Shown piece by piece: positions 13,318 through 24,781 of a stretch of 64,000 bases of DNA. Origin of the DNA: Primula veris. Its lineage: Eukaryota; Streptophyta; Magnoliopsida; Ericales; Primulaceae. The stretch lies in assembly GCA_963682055.1 (NCBI GenBank), contig OY821745.1, forward strand, positions 1,371,501 through 1,435,500. Reading direction: 5' to 3'. The notes below the pieces were generated by a model that did not search any database, was not told where the DNA came from, and saw nothing but the letters and a program-made list of their open reading frames with translations. A program made the position numbers and the translations under genes. Position 1 is the first letter of the stretch; every line of letters starts with the position of its first letter.

Positions 13318-16300
13318 ATGATGAGCCCAAAAATGCAAGAGCGCGTGGTATCCACGATCACGACCACGCGCCAAAGCTCACCGTTATCATTATCCGACGA
13401 GCCACCATCCTCTAAAACCCGACACGTGTCACTATCGACCCGGTTGACTAACCACCTAACCCGAACCGGATACGCATACCCTTCGCTCGTTCTCGCTCTC
13501 TCCCTCCTCTTATTACTCTCCCTCTTCACTTCTCACCGTAACATCCTCCCGTGTGTTTTTCTTCCCGCTTATACGTTACTTGTGTCCGAGGAGAAAGTTG
13601 ATGTTGTGTCGGGTTTCGGATCCCTCGGTGTCCCTTGCTGTAAGTACATTTTGATTTTATGGACTTGATTGTAATTTGTTCCTTTTGTTTGGACCTTATC
13701 TGATATTTATCTAACCCGACTTAATTGTATTATATGACACTGTTAAATGATTTGATTATGTGGACTTGATTGTAAATTGTTGGTTTTAAATTGGACCGGA
13801 TCTGATATTTATTTACCCTCCGATGTGTGTTCCGTCCGTATTCTAGCGTAGGGTTGTTTGGGTCCGAGGAGGACGTCGAGTCGGGTTTCGGATCACTCGG
13901 AGTGCCTTGCTATAAGCACATTGCCTTTTTTTACCTTTTTAATGCAATGTTAATTGTTATCTGGAATTTATTTACTGCCCTAGTTGTAATGTGATATTAT
14001 TCTGCTTCTCAAAAGATTTTTCGTTACTTATTTTGTAACGTGATTATGTGAAATAATGAAACGTGTTGACTGTTTTGATGTTCTGGACTTGATTGTAATT
14101 TGTTGGTTTTGTTGGGACCTGATTTGGAATTTAATCTACTGCCGTAATTGAAATGTGGTGTGATTCACTAACCATCTGACTTGATCCGGATACGCATACC
14201 CTTCCCTCGTCCTCGCTCTCTCTCCTGTTATTACTCTCCCTCTTCACGTCTCACCGAAACAGCTTTCAATGCGTGTTTCGTCCCGGTTATACATTGTTTG
14301 GGTCCAAGGAGGAGGAGGTTGAGTCTGGGTTCGGATCCCTCGGTGTCCCTTGCTGTAAGTTGTGGACTTGATTGAGTACTTTTTTTGAGTTTGTGGACTT
14401 GATTGTAATTTGTTGGGTTTATCTGGATCGTATTTGTTATTGTGATTAATTTGTTTGTTTTGTTTGGACCTGATCTGAAATTTATCTATTGCCCTAAATT
14501 TACTTATTATGCAATGTGATATGATGGCCTTGTATATTGGCTTATTAAGACAATGCTAATTGTTATGATTTTGTGGACTTGATTGTAATTTGTTCGTTTT
14601 TTTTACCTGATCTGAAATTTATATACTGCGCTAGTTGTAATGTGATGTGATTATGCTTTCCAAAGTTTTTTTTACTTATTATGTAATTGTTTTGATTCTA
14701 TGGACTTGATTAGGGCTGGGTTCGGTTCGGTTTTTGGCAAAACCGAAACCGAGCAGATTTTTCGGTTCGGTTTTTTTCGGTCTTTTTATTTTTTAGACTG
14801 AACCGAACCGGTTTGTTTCGGTCCGGTTTCGGTCTTTCGGTTTTTCTTCGGGGTTTTTTCGGTTTTCGGTCTTTTTCAGGCTTTTCGGTTTTTTTCCGGT
14901 TTTTCGGTTTTTTTCGGTTCAGTTTTATTGTAAACCAAAACCGGCCCGAAAAAATTTTGGTTTTTCGGTTTCGGTCTTTTTCGGTTCGGTTAGTTTGGTT
15001 CGATTTTTTCGGGTTTTCGTCCAGCCCTAGAATTGATTGTAATTTGTTGGTTTTGTTTGGATCTTATTTGTTATTTTAATCACTAGTTTGTAAACTATGA
15101 TGTGACTTTATTGCCTGTGTTTAGTTATGGAGAATTAAATTAAATGAAACACTTGGGTTGTTTAGTGCCTTATGTAGTTATGTATAAATAACTAGTTAAT
15201 ATGCTTGGAGTGCCTTGGGTTGTAAGCTCGTTATTTTTTTACTGATTCTGTGGACTTGATTGTAATTTGTCGATTTTGTTTGGACCTGATTTAAAATTTA
15301 TTCAGTGCCCTGAATGTAACGTGATGTGATTCTGCTTTTCAAAATGATGACCTTGTATGATGGGCTTATTAAGACACCTGTTAATTGTTTTGATTCTGTG
15401 GACTTGATTGTAATTTGTTTATTTTGTCTGGACCTGATTTGTTTTTTTAGGTTGGTTCCCTGTATTCAATTATATACTGCCCTAACTGTAATGTGATATG
15501 ATAACTTGGATAGTGGCTTATTAAGACACTGTAAATTGTATTCAATTATGTGGATTTGATTGTAATTAGTTGTTTTTGTTTGGAAATTGTCTTTACAATT
15601 TTGGATTTTGAGTACTGTTTGGTAATTTTGTGGTTTTGTTTTGATCTGATCTGAATTTGTTTGAGTTAATTCGATTAGAATCTTAGGTAGTTTTGTAGGA
15701 TGGTGTAAATAATGTAGTTATAAGAGGGAATAAATGGGATTAAAAAACACAATATGAATGTTAAAGATATAGATAGAAGGAAGAATTTATCTCCTGATTT
15801 CTGCATTTTACTGATACTCCCTGCATGCATGCCGTAACTGTGTCATGAACTGGTATTTGTGCAAATGTATGTATGTGCGTAAGTATGCATATTGGTTAGT
15901 ATTTTAAAAAAATATTGTGTTTCTACAATTCTGTTTCTCGGATGCGGGTTTTAGGGAGGACGCTAAGTCGGGTTTCGGATTCCTGGGAGTGCCTTGGTCA
16001 ATCAACTTGCTTTCTATTTGATTCTATGCACTTAATTGGTAATTTGTTGAATTTGACTGATGCAATTTTGCCAACTCTTTCGGGATTTCGATTTTGCCTT
16101 TGATTGAATTCGGCAATGGTTTACAAAGAGAAAAATGTAGCTAAGACTTTAGTTGAATTGAAAATAGAGAGGCATCTTCCGAATTTAGGAGGCCGTAGAC
16201 AGGAAAAAAATTGAGACCTTTTTTATAACTATTTTTTCATAAAGTAAACTACTAATGCCATGTTGAACATCTTGCATCGAAGTCACAAGTACATTGTTCA

Positions 16301-18384
16301 GAATTGAATTTGTCCTGATAGTTAATTAGCCATGAATATCATACGATCTATGCCCATCTAATTCTTTTTCCTTGGCAAAAAGGCAGATCGAAACACGGAA
16401 GAACAGTTGAATGGACAACAAAGGACTTACTCAAGGGCTTAGAAGAGTTTGTGCCAATTTATGAAACTAGACCAATACAAAACAACATGTTTGGGATGGG
16501 TTTCGACCACAGCTTTGGTCTTTGGTTCATAACTAGATGGCTAAAACCCGATCTTATGATTGAAAGTGGAGCTTTTAAGGGGCATTCGACTTGGGTTTTA
16601 AGACAAGCTATGCCTGATAAACCCATTGTATCTCTTTCACCAAGACATCCTCAGAAATACCTTAAAAAAGGACCCGCTTATGTGGATGGAAATTGTACAT
16701 ATTTTGCTGGGAAAGAGTTTGTTGACTTTGGTAGCCTTAATTGGGCAAAGGTGTTGAAGAAACATGGCATAACAGATCTTGATAGGGTGCTTATTTTCTT
16801 TGATGATCATCAGAATGAATTAAAAAGGTAAGAATTTGGACTCTAATGTATCTGAATTTTTAATCACAGCTTTGTACACTAATGTATTATCAGATTTAGA
16901 TTTTGCACCACCAACTGGAGGATCTACAAAATAGCAGTTGGTATGGCATGTTTCAGATTTTGTACAATACTTCATAAAATCCATAGCTTCGAGATTAAGA
17001 TGGAATTTTTTTGATAGAATAGTTTACTAACTACCAAGTATAAAAAGACTTGATATTGTGTACAAATATTTTAATTTCCATTTATCAGACCAACCTACGA
17101 GGCTACAGTTATCTTTTTCTGTTAGCTACACCCTACTAAATCATCGAGAAATACTAAAATATAACGCCCGTGTACTTGTTATATTTTGTAAGTTGGTGTG
17201 TGTATCAAATCTGTAACTGGAGCTACGGTAGTGGTCAAAATCGGGATTTGACCAGATTGTATAAAGGGCAGTAGGGTAAATTCTAATAGATAAATTGTTC
17301 TGCAGGCTCAAGCAGGCACTAAAAGCTGGCTTTAAGCATCTTGTTTTTGAGGACAACTATGATACTGGAACGGGTGACCATTATTCCTTTAGGCAGATAT
17401 GTGATCAGTTTTATATAAGAGGTACATATCTAATTAATTATCTTTGACGTACTTCATAGATAGAAAGCAAAAGGAAGTTTTTAGTTTTTAGGTTCTAATT
17501 ATAATGTTGCACTGAACCTGCTTAGGTTTTCTCCATAACTATGGTGGAATTGTGAGTTACAGCTCAACAAGAAAATGTGTTTTGTGGCAAATTTTCTATT
17601 TAAGATCACCTGAAAATAGAATTTACAGCTGACAGGAATCTACTCCAGAGAGTACCTAAATAGAATCTAAATTAATTAAGCGGAAATTGAAGAGTGATAA
17701 AAGGTTGAAGTTCTCACATAACACTTGATGGTTTTTAACAGCTCTATTTTTACTAAAGCTCAATTCTTTTGGAGTTCACTTTTTCCAAATTATTACAAAA
17801 AGCTCCTTCCATTGTCACGGTGATCAATAGAATTCTTATCTCTTACACTAGGCTCCCCTTATCAATATCTACAATTTCGTCTCACAAATCAAAGGCATGT
17901 TGAGTGTATAGATTTTTCGTACTTTCAATGTTGTTTGTTAAATTTTGTATTAATGTCTGTAGGTGGCGGTCATAGTTGCTTCGAAGACGGCGATGAAGCT
18001 AGGATTAGATCAAGAAGAAGAAAATTGTATGAGAAGGCTGTGGACATAAACGAACTATGCGGGCCTAATGAAGAATGGTGGGGTGTAAAGGGGCATATGA
18101 GAGATGATTTTAATCACAGTAACAAACCAATCTCGTATGCACAGCATTTTGAAAATAGCCGATTTGTTGAATCGGTTTTAGATGTTTATTGGGAGCTTCC
18201 ACCTGTAGCTGGACCTTCTCTCACTCATCAAAATAGATATGACCCTGCTCGTGTGGCGACTCCTATTGTTGAAGATGGTCGGTTTGGATTATTCCAGAGA
18301 CTTGGGTTGAGTAAATTCGATAGTTCTGTTTTTAACGGGTATACTCAAATGGTTTATCTTCAAGTTTCTGTTCAAAAACTGTAA
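13318..18384 (+). CDS. Conserved plant membrane-anchored protein of unknown function
   Basis: Four exons: 13318-13639, 16383-16827, 17306-17421 and 17963-18384, totalling 1305 nt (434 residues plus TAA). The N-terminus is Ser/Thr-rich and followed by one hydrophobic segment at about residues 57-73 (PSLVLALSLLLLLSLF), which suggests a type II membrane anchor. The rest is a highly conserved plant-specific region, including MIESGAFKGHSTW, SPRHPQKYL and FEDNYDTGTGDHYS. The motif ESGAFKGHSTW resembles the SAM-binding start of Rossmann methyltransferases, and FEDNYDTG could be an acidic motif, but activity is unproven. I recognise it as a conserved plant protein without an established name. Intron 1 is 2.7 kb and holds several decayed copies of the end of exon 1. 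The start could be either of the two adjacent ATGs. Confidence 0.85.
13824..13919 (+). pseudogene. Intronic copy I of the exon 1 end
   Basis: Matches the last ~90 bases of exon 1 (GTCCGAGGAG...GTGCCTTGCT) followed by a decayed donor, TATAAGCACA. It lies in intron 1 of the 13.3-kb gene and is followed by the same intron-start sequence (GACTTGATTGTAATTTGTT). Indels shift the frame. Confidence 0.75.
14182..14358 (+). pseudogene. Intronic copy II of the exon 1 end, with donor retained
   Basis: The longest copy, about 177 bp, starting at the homologue of GGATACGCATACCCTTC in exon 1 and running through GTGTCCCTTGCT to an intact GTAAGT donor. Small indels put the homologous codons in the wrong frame. 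Confidence 0.8.
14711..15029. mobile_element. hAT-like MITE rich in CGGTTT hexamers
   Basis: The ends are TAGGGCTGG and CCAGCCCTA. The interior is mostly CGGTTT/CGGTTC hexamers on one side with inverse complements near the start. The flanks are GACTTGAT (14703-14710) and GAATTGAT (15030-15037), an 8-bp target-site duplication with one mismatch. Removing the element restores the intron repeat motif GACTTGATTGTAATTTGTTGG seen elsewhere in this intron, which defines the insertion. It shares termini with the elements at 20.0-20.6 kb. Confidence 0.75.
15208..15232 (+). pseudogene. Intronic copy III (short) of the exon 1 end
   Basis: A short remnant, TTGGAGTGCCTTGGGTTGTA, matches the exon 1 / donor junction, followed some 20 bases later by the usual GACTTGATTGTAATTTGT intron-start repeat. 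It is probably the third unit of the same tandem duplication. Confidence 0.5.
15951..15996 (+). pseudogene. Intronic copy IV of the exon 1 end
   Basis: About 45 bp (GGGAGGACGC...TCGGGTTTCGGAT...GTGCCTTGG) resemble the exon 1 end; the donor GT is lost (TTGGTCAATC). It is the last copy before exon 2. Confidence 0.65.
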
Positions 18385-20040
18385 AATAAAAGCACTTGGA
18401 AGAGGTGTTGAGATAGATGCTATAGCTCACTAGATTCTTGATACATGTTCATTAAGGATTTCCTCTTGTATTTGCTTCATATGAAGTATGTTTGTTAGTT
18501 ATTTGTATTTCCGACGGGTTAATTTCAGTTTATTGACCTATGTTTTGAACCAAATTTGATTTGGTGACCTGACTTTCAAAAATCTTGATTTAGTTACATG
18601 TTTTATACACTTTTAATGATTTAGTGACCTGCCGTTAACTTTTTGGATGGAAAATGTTGAAACTTAACTTTAGAAGTTTAAAATATTTACAATGCAGTCC
18701 ACATTTAAAAATAAGAAAATAAAATTTAAAACAATTTAGCCGGCCTTAAAGTGTCAACACAGAAGATAACATACCACTGTTATCATTCTACTCTCTAGTA
18801 ATTAACGAACATTAAGCGTACGTTTGGAACCCGAAAAATTTATGGGAAAATGAAAATGATTTTCAAATAAAATATTTTCTTGTGTGAAATGAATATAAAA
18901 GAAAATGAGGGGGAACTTTGTGTGTAGAATGAGAGAAACCGGAAAATAATTTCAAGTTAATTTTACTTGGTTTTGCTTTTTCTTTTATTTTTCGTGACAA
19001 TTTTTAGATTTCAAACACATTCTAAAAAAAAAAGTGTAACTGTCATGTTATTACGCTAGCAAATCATCAAAAATTCCTACTAATCAATAGTAATTAAAAT
19101 AAAATGTTTCACAATATGTAACCTTTTTTCTCGAAGCACTATTAATGGTAACTATTATCGTTGCTCTCAAGTCTCAATTAATTTACGAGCATAAAAGGTA
19201 ATTTAGTTGGCAAAAAATAGTTAATGCTTGCCCAAATAGTCATAGTCTTAGTACACTTAAAGGAATTAGTAATTAGTGGTAATTAATTTTACAGAAAAAT
19301 AAAGTCTATCACTAAAATACTACTATTAATTAGTAGTAAGTAATTAGTACCAAACTATTTTTCTTGTTCTAGCAAATGAAAATAAATGCAAGAATTTAAA
19401 TCTAATACAAAATAACAAAATAGATGACACGTTGCATGTCACCCAACCACACTATTATAAACAAATTCATTTTCGTTCTTTAAAAAATGAGTAATTATGA
19501 AATACACCTTTATTATCCTTTTTCTTATAGTTAAAATATATTTTCGGTTGGTCACCCGAGTCGGTCGGCGATGCTAGCTAAAGAACCGGCTCTGTTTAGA
19601 TAAAGCCAATATTCAATTAGTTTAGACACAATACACACTTAAACGTGAAGTTCTATGATCCAGCTCGGTGAGCACAAAGTAGTTGTGAGTATGACAAACA
19701 GAATAAGCAAACCAATTGATAAAACACGAGATAAATAAATAAATAAAATTTATAAGGTATAATAAAAAAGAATTTATATCCCTACGACTGAGTTGCCAAG
19801 TACCCCCTAGGAGGACAATCTACCACAAGATTGAGTTGGAGCATGTGGTACTACTGGACCATAATGATTCAGGACGGAATGGAATATTAAGACGCTATCG
19901 GGCATGTCAATTGTGTTTCAAACTATATGAATCCATTCTCCAATAAAGGTAAAAAGCATTCTTTAAAAGACGAAACGAGTTTCTCGGTAACTAAACTGTC
20001 TAAATCTCAAAGCTCAAATGTCTTCAATGATATGTTTAGG
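18385..20040. other. Intergenic region after the membrane-anchored protein gene
   Basis: The 3' UTR of the upstream gene probably ends within the first few hundred bases. The stretch at 18800-19020 starts CGTACGTTTGGAACC and ends TTTCAAACACATTC, suggesting a decayed hAT-like MITE, but the ends pair poorly. At 19555-19600 a GC-rich motif (GTCGGTCGGCGATG then CTAAAGAACCGG) recurs in diverged form at 62420-62460. No gene is supported. Confidence 0.4.
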
Positions 20041-20356
20041 TAGGGCTGGGCAAAAAACCGGAAAAACCGAACCGATAACCGAACCGAAAAAAACCGAAAC
20101 CGAAAAATTTTCGGGTCGGTTTCGGTTTTCAGTAAAACCGAACCGAAAAAGACCGAAACCGAAAAAGACCGAAAAAAACCGAAAAATAAAAAATAAAACC
20201 GAAAAATAACCGAAAAAAACCGAAACTGGACCGAAAAAACCGGTTCGGTTCGGTCCAAAAAATAAAAAGACTGAAACCGAAAAAAACCGAACCGAAAAAT
20301 ATGCTCGGTTTCGGTTTCGCCAAAAACCGAACCGGACCGAACCGAACCCAGCCCTA
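20041..20356. mobile_element. hAT-like MITE rich in ACCGAA hexamers, copy 2
   Basis: The termini TAGGGCTGG / CCAGCCCTA are the same as in the 14.7-kb element. It is flanked by a perfect 8-bp duplication, TGTTTAGG (20033-20040 and 20357-20364), as expected for hAT transposition. The interior is almost all ACCGAA-type hexamers arranged as a palindrome, giving long spurious ORFs on both strands. Confidence 0.8.
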
Positions 20357-20360
20357 TGTT

Positions 20361-20635
20361 TAGGGCTGGGCGAAAACCCGGAAAAACCGAATCGAACCGA
20401 AAAAGACCGAAACCGAAAAACCGAAATTTTTTCGGGTCGGTTTCGGTTTACAATAAAAACGAACCGAAAAACCGGAAAAACCGAAAAAGCCCGAAAAACC
20501 AAAAATAAACCAGAAACCGCACCAAAATAAACCGGTTCGGTTCGGTTCAAAAATTAAAAAGACCGAAACCGAAAAATCTACTCGGTTTCGGTTTTGCCAA
20601 AAACCGAACTGAACCGGACCAAACGCAGTCGCCCT
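20361..20635. mobile_element. hAT-like MITE rich in ACCGAA hexamers, copy 3
   Basis: Begins TAGGGCTGGGCG, overlapping the right-hand target duplication of copy 2, and ends near CGCCCTGG, a decayed match to CCAGCCCTA. The interior hexamer palindrome is the same. No target duplication is clear, so it may have inserted into, or been duplicated with, its neighbour. Confidence 0.6.
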
Positions 20636-20785
20636 GGATATGCTTCTAAAATCAAGAGGGTGGGTGTATTTGACACAATTTTAAACATTTGCTATCTAAT
20701 TGACTTAAAATCAAAACCTGAGGGAGTGATCTAGATTACTAATCCTGTATAAATTCCCCCTCTTTTCCATCACTCATATCAGTAA

Positions 20786-20798
20786 TATATACATACAG

Positions 20799-20832
<34 letters not shown>

Positions 20833-20840
20833 TATAAGTG
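20786..20840 (+). promoter_or_regulatory. TATC/TA microsatellite and likely TATA region of the peroxiredoxin gene
   Basis: A TATC tetranucleotide run passes into a TA run (TATATATATATATATAAG) ending about 18 bp before the ATG. The TA run may act as the TATA region, with the short distance implying a short 5' UTR, or it may simply be a microsatellite in the leader. Confidence 0.35.
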
Positions 20841-20855
20841 AAAGAGTGAGAGAAA

Positions 20856-23800
20856 ATGGTGGCGATCGGGGTAGGGAGCTCGATACCGGAGGGTGAATTG
20901 GCGTATTTCGATGAGAATGATCAATTGCAGACTGTTTCCGTACACTCGCTTGCAGCCGGAAAGAAAGTCGTTCTCTTTGCCGTCCCCGGTGCCTTCACCC
21001 CCACCTGCAGGTTTTTATATTTATCCCGATCAATTTTGCGATTTTTGCGATCAATACCTATTTAGTTCCCCTAAAGAGAAAATGAAGGATTGGACCATGA
21101 AAACAAAAGTATTTAAGGATTGGTGCGGCTATAAAATTTAATTAAGGATTGATCTATTATTTCTGAAACTAATTAAGGATTGGTCCATTTCTCATAAATA
21201 ACCAATAAAAATGTAAAAAATCAGAAAAAATGAAAAAAATCCAGAAAATAAAAATGCAAAAATGAAAAAATAAAAAAAATAAAATAAAAGAGGCAAAACC
21301 CTGGAAAAACACGATTATACACTGTTTTTAAAATGACTTAAAAAAGTTCAGACTGTTTTTAAAATGACTTAAAATGGTTCAGACTGTTTTTAAAATGACT
21401 TAAAATAGTTCAGACTGTTTTTGGTTCAGACTGTTTTTTTTTTTTGCGTTTTTGGATTTTTTTTAGATTTTAGATTTTTGTTGATTTTATGAGTTTTTTT
21501 TTTTTTTTTTGGGATTTTTAAAAAAAAATTCATATTTTTTTGGGGTTTTGCCTCTTTTAATTTTTTTTGCATTTTTTCATATTTTTTTTATTTTTTCATT
21601 TTTGCATTTTTATTTTCTGGAATTTTTTTATTTTTTCTAATTTTTTACATTTTATTTAGGAAAAATGGACCAATCCTTAACTAGTTTCAGTTTTATGGAC
21701 CAATCCTTAAATACTTTTGTTTTCATGGTCCAATCCAAAATTTACCCTAAAGATCAACGGGTTTTTAGCTTTTAGTTTTGTTTTTTTGGATAATAAGCTT
21801 TCCGATTGCCGATTTCGCAAAAATCGCAAATTTGACCAGAGTATTAATTAAATTAACTAAATATGTATTGACAACTTAAAATCCAAACAAGCATATCTAT
21901 AATTTGATCTTTACTGGTTTTTAGCTTTTAGTTTTGTTCTTTTTGGATAATAAGCTTTCCGATTGCAGATTTCGCAAAAATCGTTTGATCAGGGTATTAA
22001 TTAAAGGGTAAATTTTGGATTGAACCATGAAAACAAAAGTATTTAAAAATTGGTCCATAAACTGAAACTAATTAAGGATTGGTCCATTTCCCCTAACTAA
22101 CCAATAAAAATGTAAAAAATCAGAAAAAAAAATAAAATCCAGAAAATAAAAATGCAAAAATGAAAAAATAAAAAAATATGAAAAAATGCAAAAAAATTTA
22201 AAAGATGCAAAACCCCGAAAAAATATGAATTTTTTTTTAAAAATCCCAAAAAAAAAAAAAAAATCTCATAAAATCAACAAAATCTAAAATCAATAAAAAT
22301 CCAAAAACGCAAAAAAAAAACAATCTGAACCAAAAACAGTCTGAACCAAAAATAGTCTGAACTATTTTAAGTCATTTTAAAAATAGTATGAACCATTTTA
22401 AGTCATTTTAAAAACAGTCTGAACCAAAAACAGTCTGAACTTTTTTAAGTCATTTTAAAAACAGCTGAACCAAAAACAGTCTGAACTTTTTTATGTCATT
22501 TTAAAAACAGTCTGAACTTTTTTAAGTCATTTTAAAAACAGTGTATGATCGTGTTTTTCCGGGGTTTTGCCTCTTTTATTTATTTTTTTCATTTTTTTTT
22601 ATTTTTTCATTTTTGCATTTTTATTTTCTGGAATTTTTTCATTTTTTCTGATTTTTTACATTTTTATTGGTTATTTAGGGGAAATGGACCAATCCTTCAT
22701 TAGTTTCAGAAATAATGGATCAATCCTTAATTAAATTTTATAGCCGGACCAATCCTTAATTAAATTTTATAGCCGGACCAATCCTTAAATACTTTTGTTT
22801 TCATGGTCCAATCCTTAATTTTCTCAAAGATGAAATTATAGATATGCTTGTTTGGATTTTAAGTTGTCAATACATAAATTTAGTTAATTTGATTAATACC
22901 CTGGATCAAATTTGCGATTTTTGCGAAATCTGCAATCGGAAAGCTTATTATCCAAAAAGAACAAAACTAAAAGCTAAAAACCCGTAAAGATTAAATTATA
23001 GATATGTTTGTTTGGATTTTAAGTTGTCAATACATATTTAGTTAATTTAATTAATACCCTGATCAAATTTGCGATTTTTGCGAAATGTGCAATCGGAAAG
23101 CTTATTATCCAAAAAGAACAAAACTAAAAGCTAAAAACCCGTAAAGATCAAATTATAGATATGCTTGTTTGGATTTTAAGTTGTCAATACATATTTAGTT
23201 AATTTAATTAATACTCTGATCAAATTTGCGATTTTTGCGAAATGTGCAATCGGAAAGCTTATTATCCAAAAAGAACAAAACTAAAAGCTAAAAACCCGTA
23301 AAGATCAAATTATAGATATGCTTGCTTGGATTTTAAGTTGTCAATACATATTTAGTTAATTTAATTAATACCCTGATCAAATTTGCGATTTTTGCGAAAT
23401 CTGCAATCGGAAAGCTTATTATCCAAAAGGAACAAAACTAAAAGCTAAAAACCCGTAAAGATCAAATTATAGATATGCTTGCTTGGATTTTAAGTTGTCA
23501 ATACATATTTAGTTAATTTGATTAATACCCTGATCATGTGATTTTTGCGAAATCTGCAATCGGAAAGCTTATTATCCAAAAAGAACAAAACTAAAAGCTA
23601 AAAACCAGTAAAGATCAAATTATAGATATGCTTGTTTGGATTTGAAGTTGTCAATACATATTTAGTTAATTTAATTAATACCCTGATCAAATTTGTGATT
23701 TTTGCGAAATCTGCAATCGGAAAGCTTATTATCCAAAAAGAACAAAACTAATAGCTAAAAACCAGTAAAGTTCAAATTATAGATATGCTTGTTTGTATTT

Positions 23801-24742
23801 TAAGTTGTCAATACATATTTAGTTAATTTAATTAATACCCTGATCAAATTTACGATTTTTGCGAAATCTGCAATCAGAAAGCTTATTATCCAAAAAGAAC
23901 AAAACTAAAAGCTAAAAACCAGTAAAGATCAAATTATAGATATGCTTGCTTGGATTTTAAGTTGTCAATACATATTTAGTTAATTTAATTAATACCCTGA
24001 TCAAATTTGCGATTTTTGCAAAATCTGCAATCGGAAAGCTTATTATCCAAAAAGAACAAAAACTAAAAGCTAAAAGGGTAAATTTTGGATTGGTCCATGA
24101 AAACACAAGTATTTAAGGATTGGTCCATGAAACTGAAATTAATTAAGGATTGGTCCATTTGGTGACATCATTAAAAAAAAAATTGCTGACGTCATCAAAA
24201 ACAATTAAAAAATAAATTAAATAAAAAACAGTCTGAAAAATAAAAAATAAAACAGTCTGAAAAATAAAAAGTCTGAAAAACAGTCTGAAAAATAAATAGT
24301 CTGAAAAATAAAAAATAAACAGTCTGAAAAATAAAAAATAAAACAATTAAATAAAAAACAGTCTGAAAAATAAATTAATTAAAAAACAGTCTGAAAAAAA
24401 AACAGTCTGAAAAATAAAAAAAAACGGTCTGAAAAATAAAAAAAAACAGTCTGAAAAATTAAAAAAAAAAACAGTCTGACATATGTAGGATGGATATAGT
24501 TTATCATATGGAAAATTGCTAAAGCAGTAACAAAATTTCTCCACACAAAGCTCAGCGGAATTTCAGTTTGGTTTTCATCAATGGAAATAGTACTCTGACT
24601 AAATTCACCTCATAGGCTATTGAATCAAGTTGGAATCCTTATTGCGTTGTTTGGTTAAATTATTTGAAAGTTGGGTTTGGACTAGAAGTCCTATGGGACC
24701 CACAAATATAAACTGTATATTTTAAGATAAAAAGATGTATGA

Positions 24743-24781
<39 letters not shown>

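Noticed and set aside
13263..13529. Minus-strand open frame opposite exon 1 of the 13.3-kb gene
   Set aside because: It is an antisense shadow; the plus strand gives a complete four-exon conserved protein.
20007..20550. Long open frames on the minus strand rich in Phe, Arg and Ser (up to 178 codons), with Lys/Thr-rich frames opposite
   Set aside because: They are translations of the ACCGAA/CGGTTT hexamer tracts of the MITEs; period-6 DNA gives stop-free frames on both strands without selection.
24143..24544. Phe/Tyr-rich open frames on the minus strand
   Set aside because: They lie inside element E3 and translate a short AT repeat; there is no recognisable domain.
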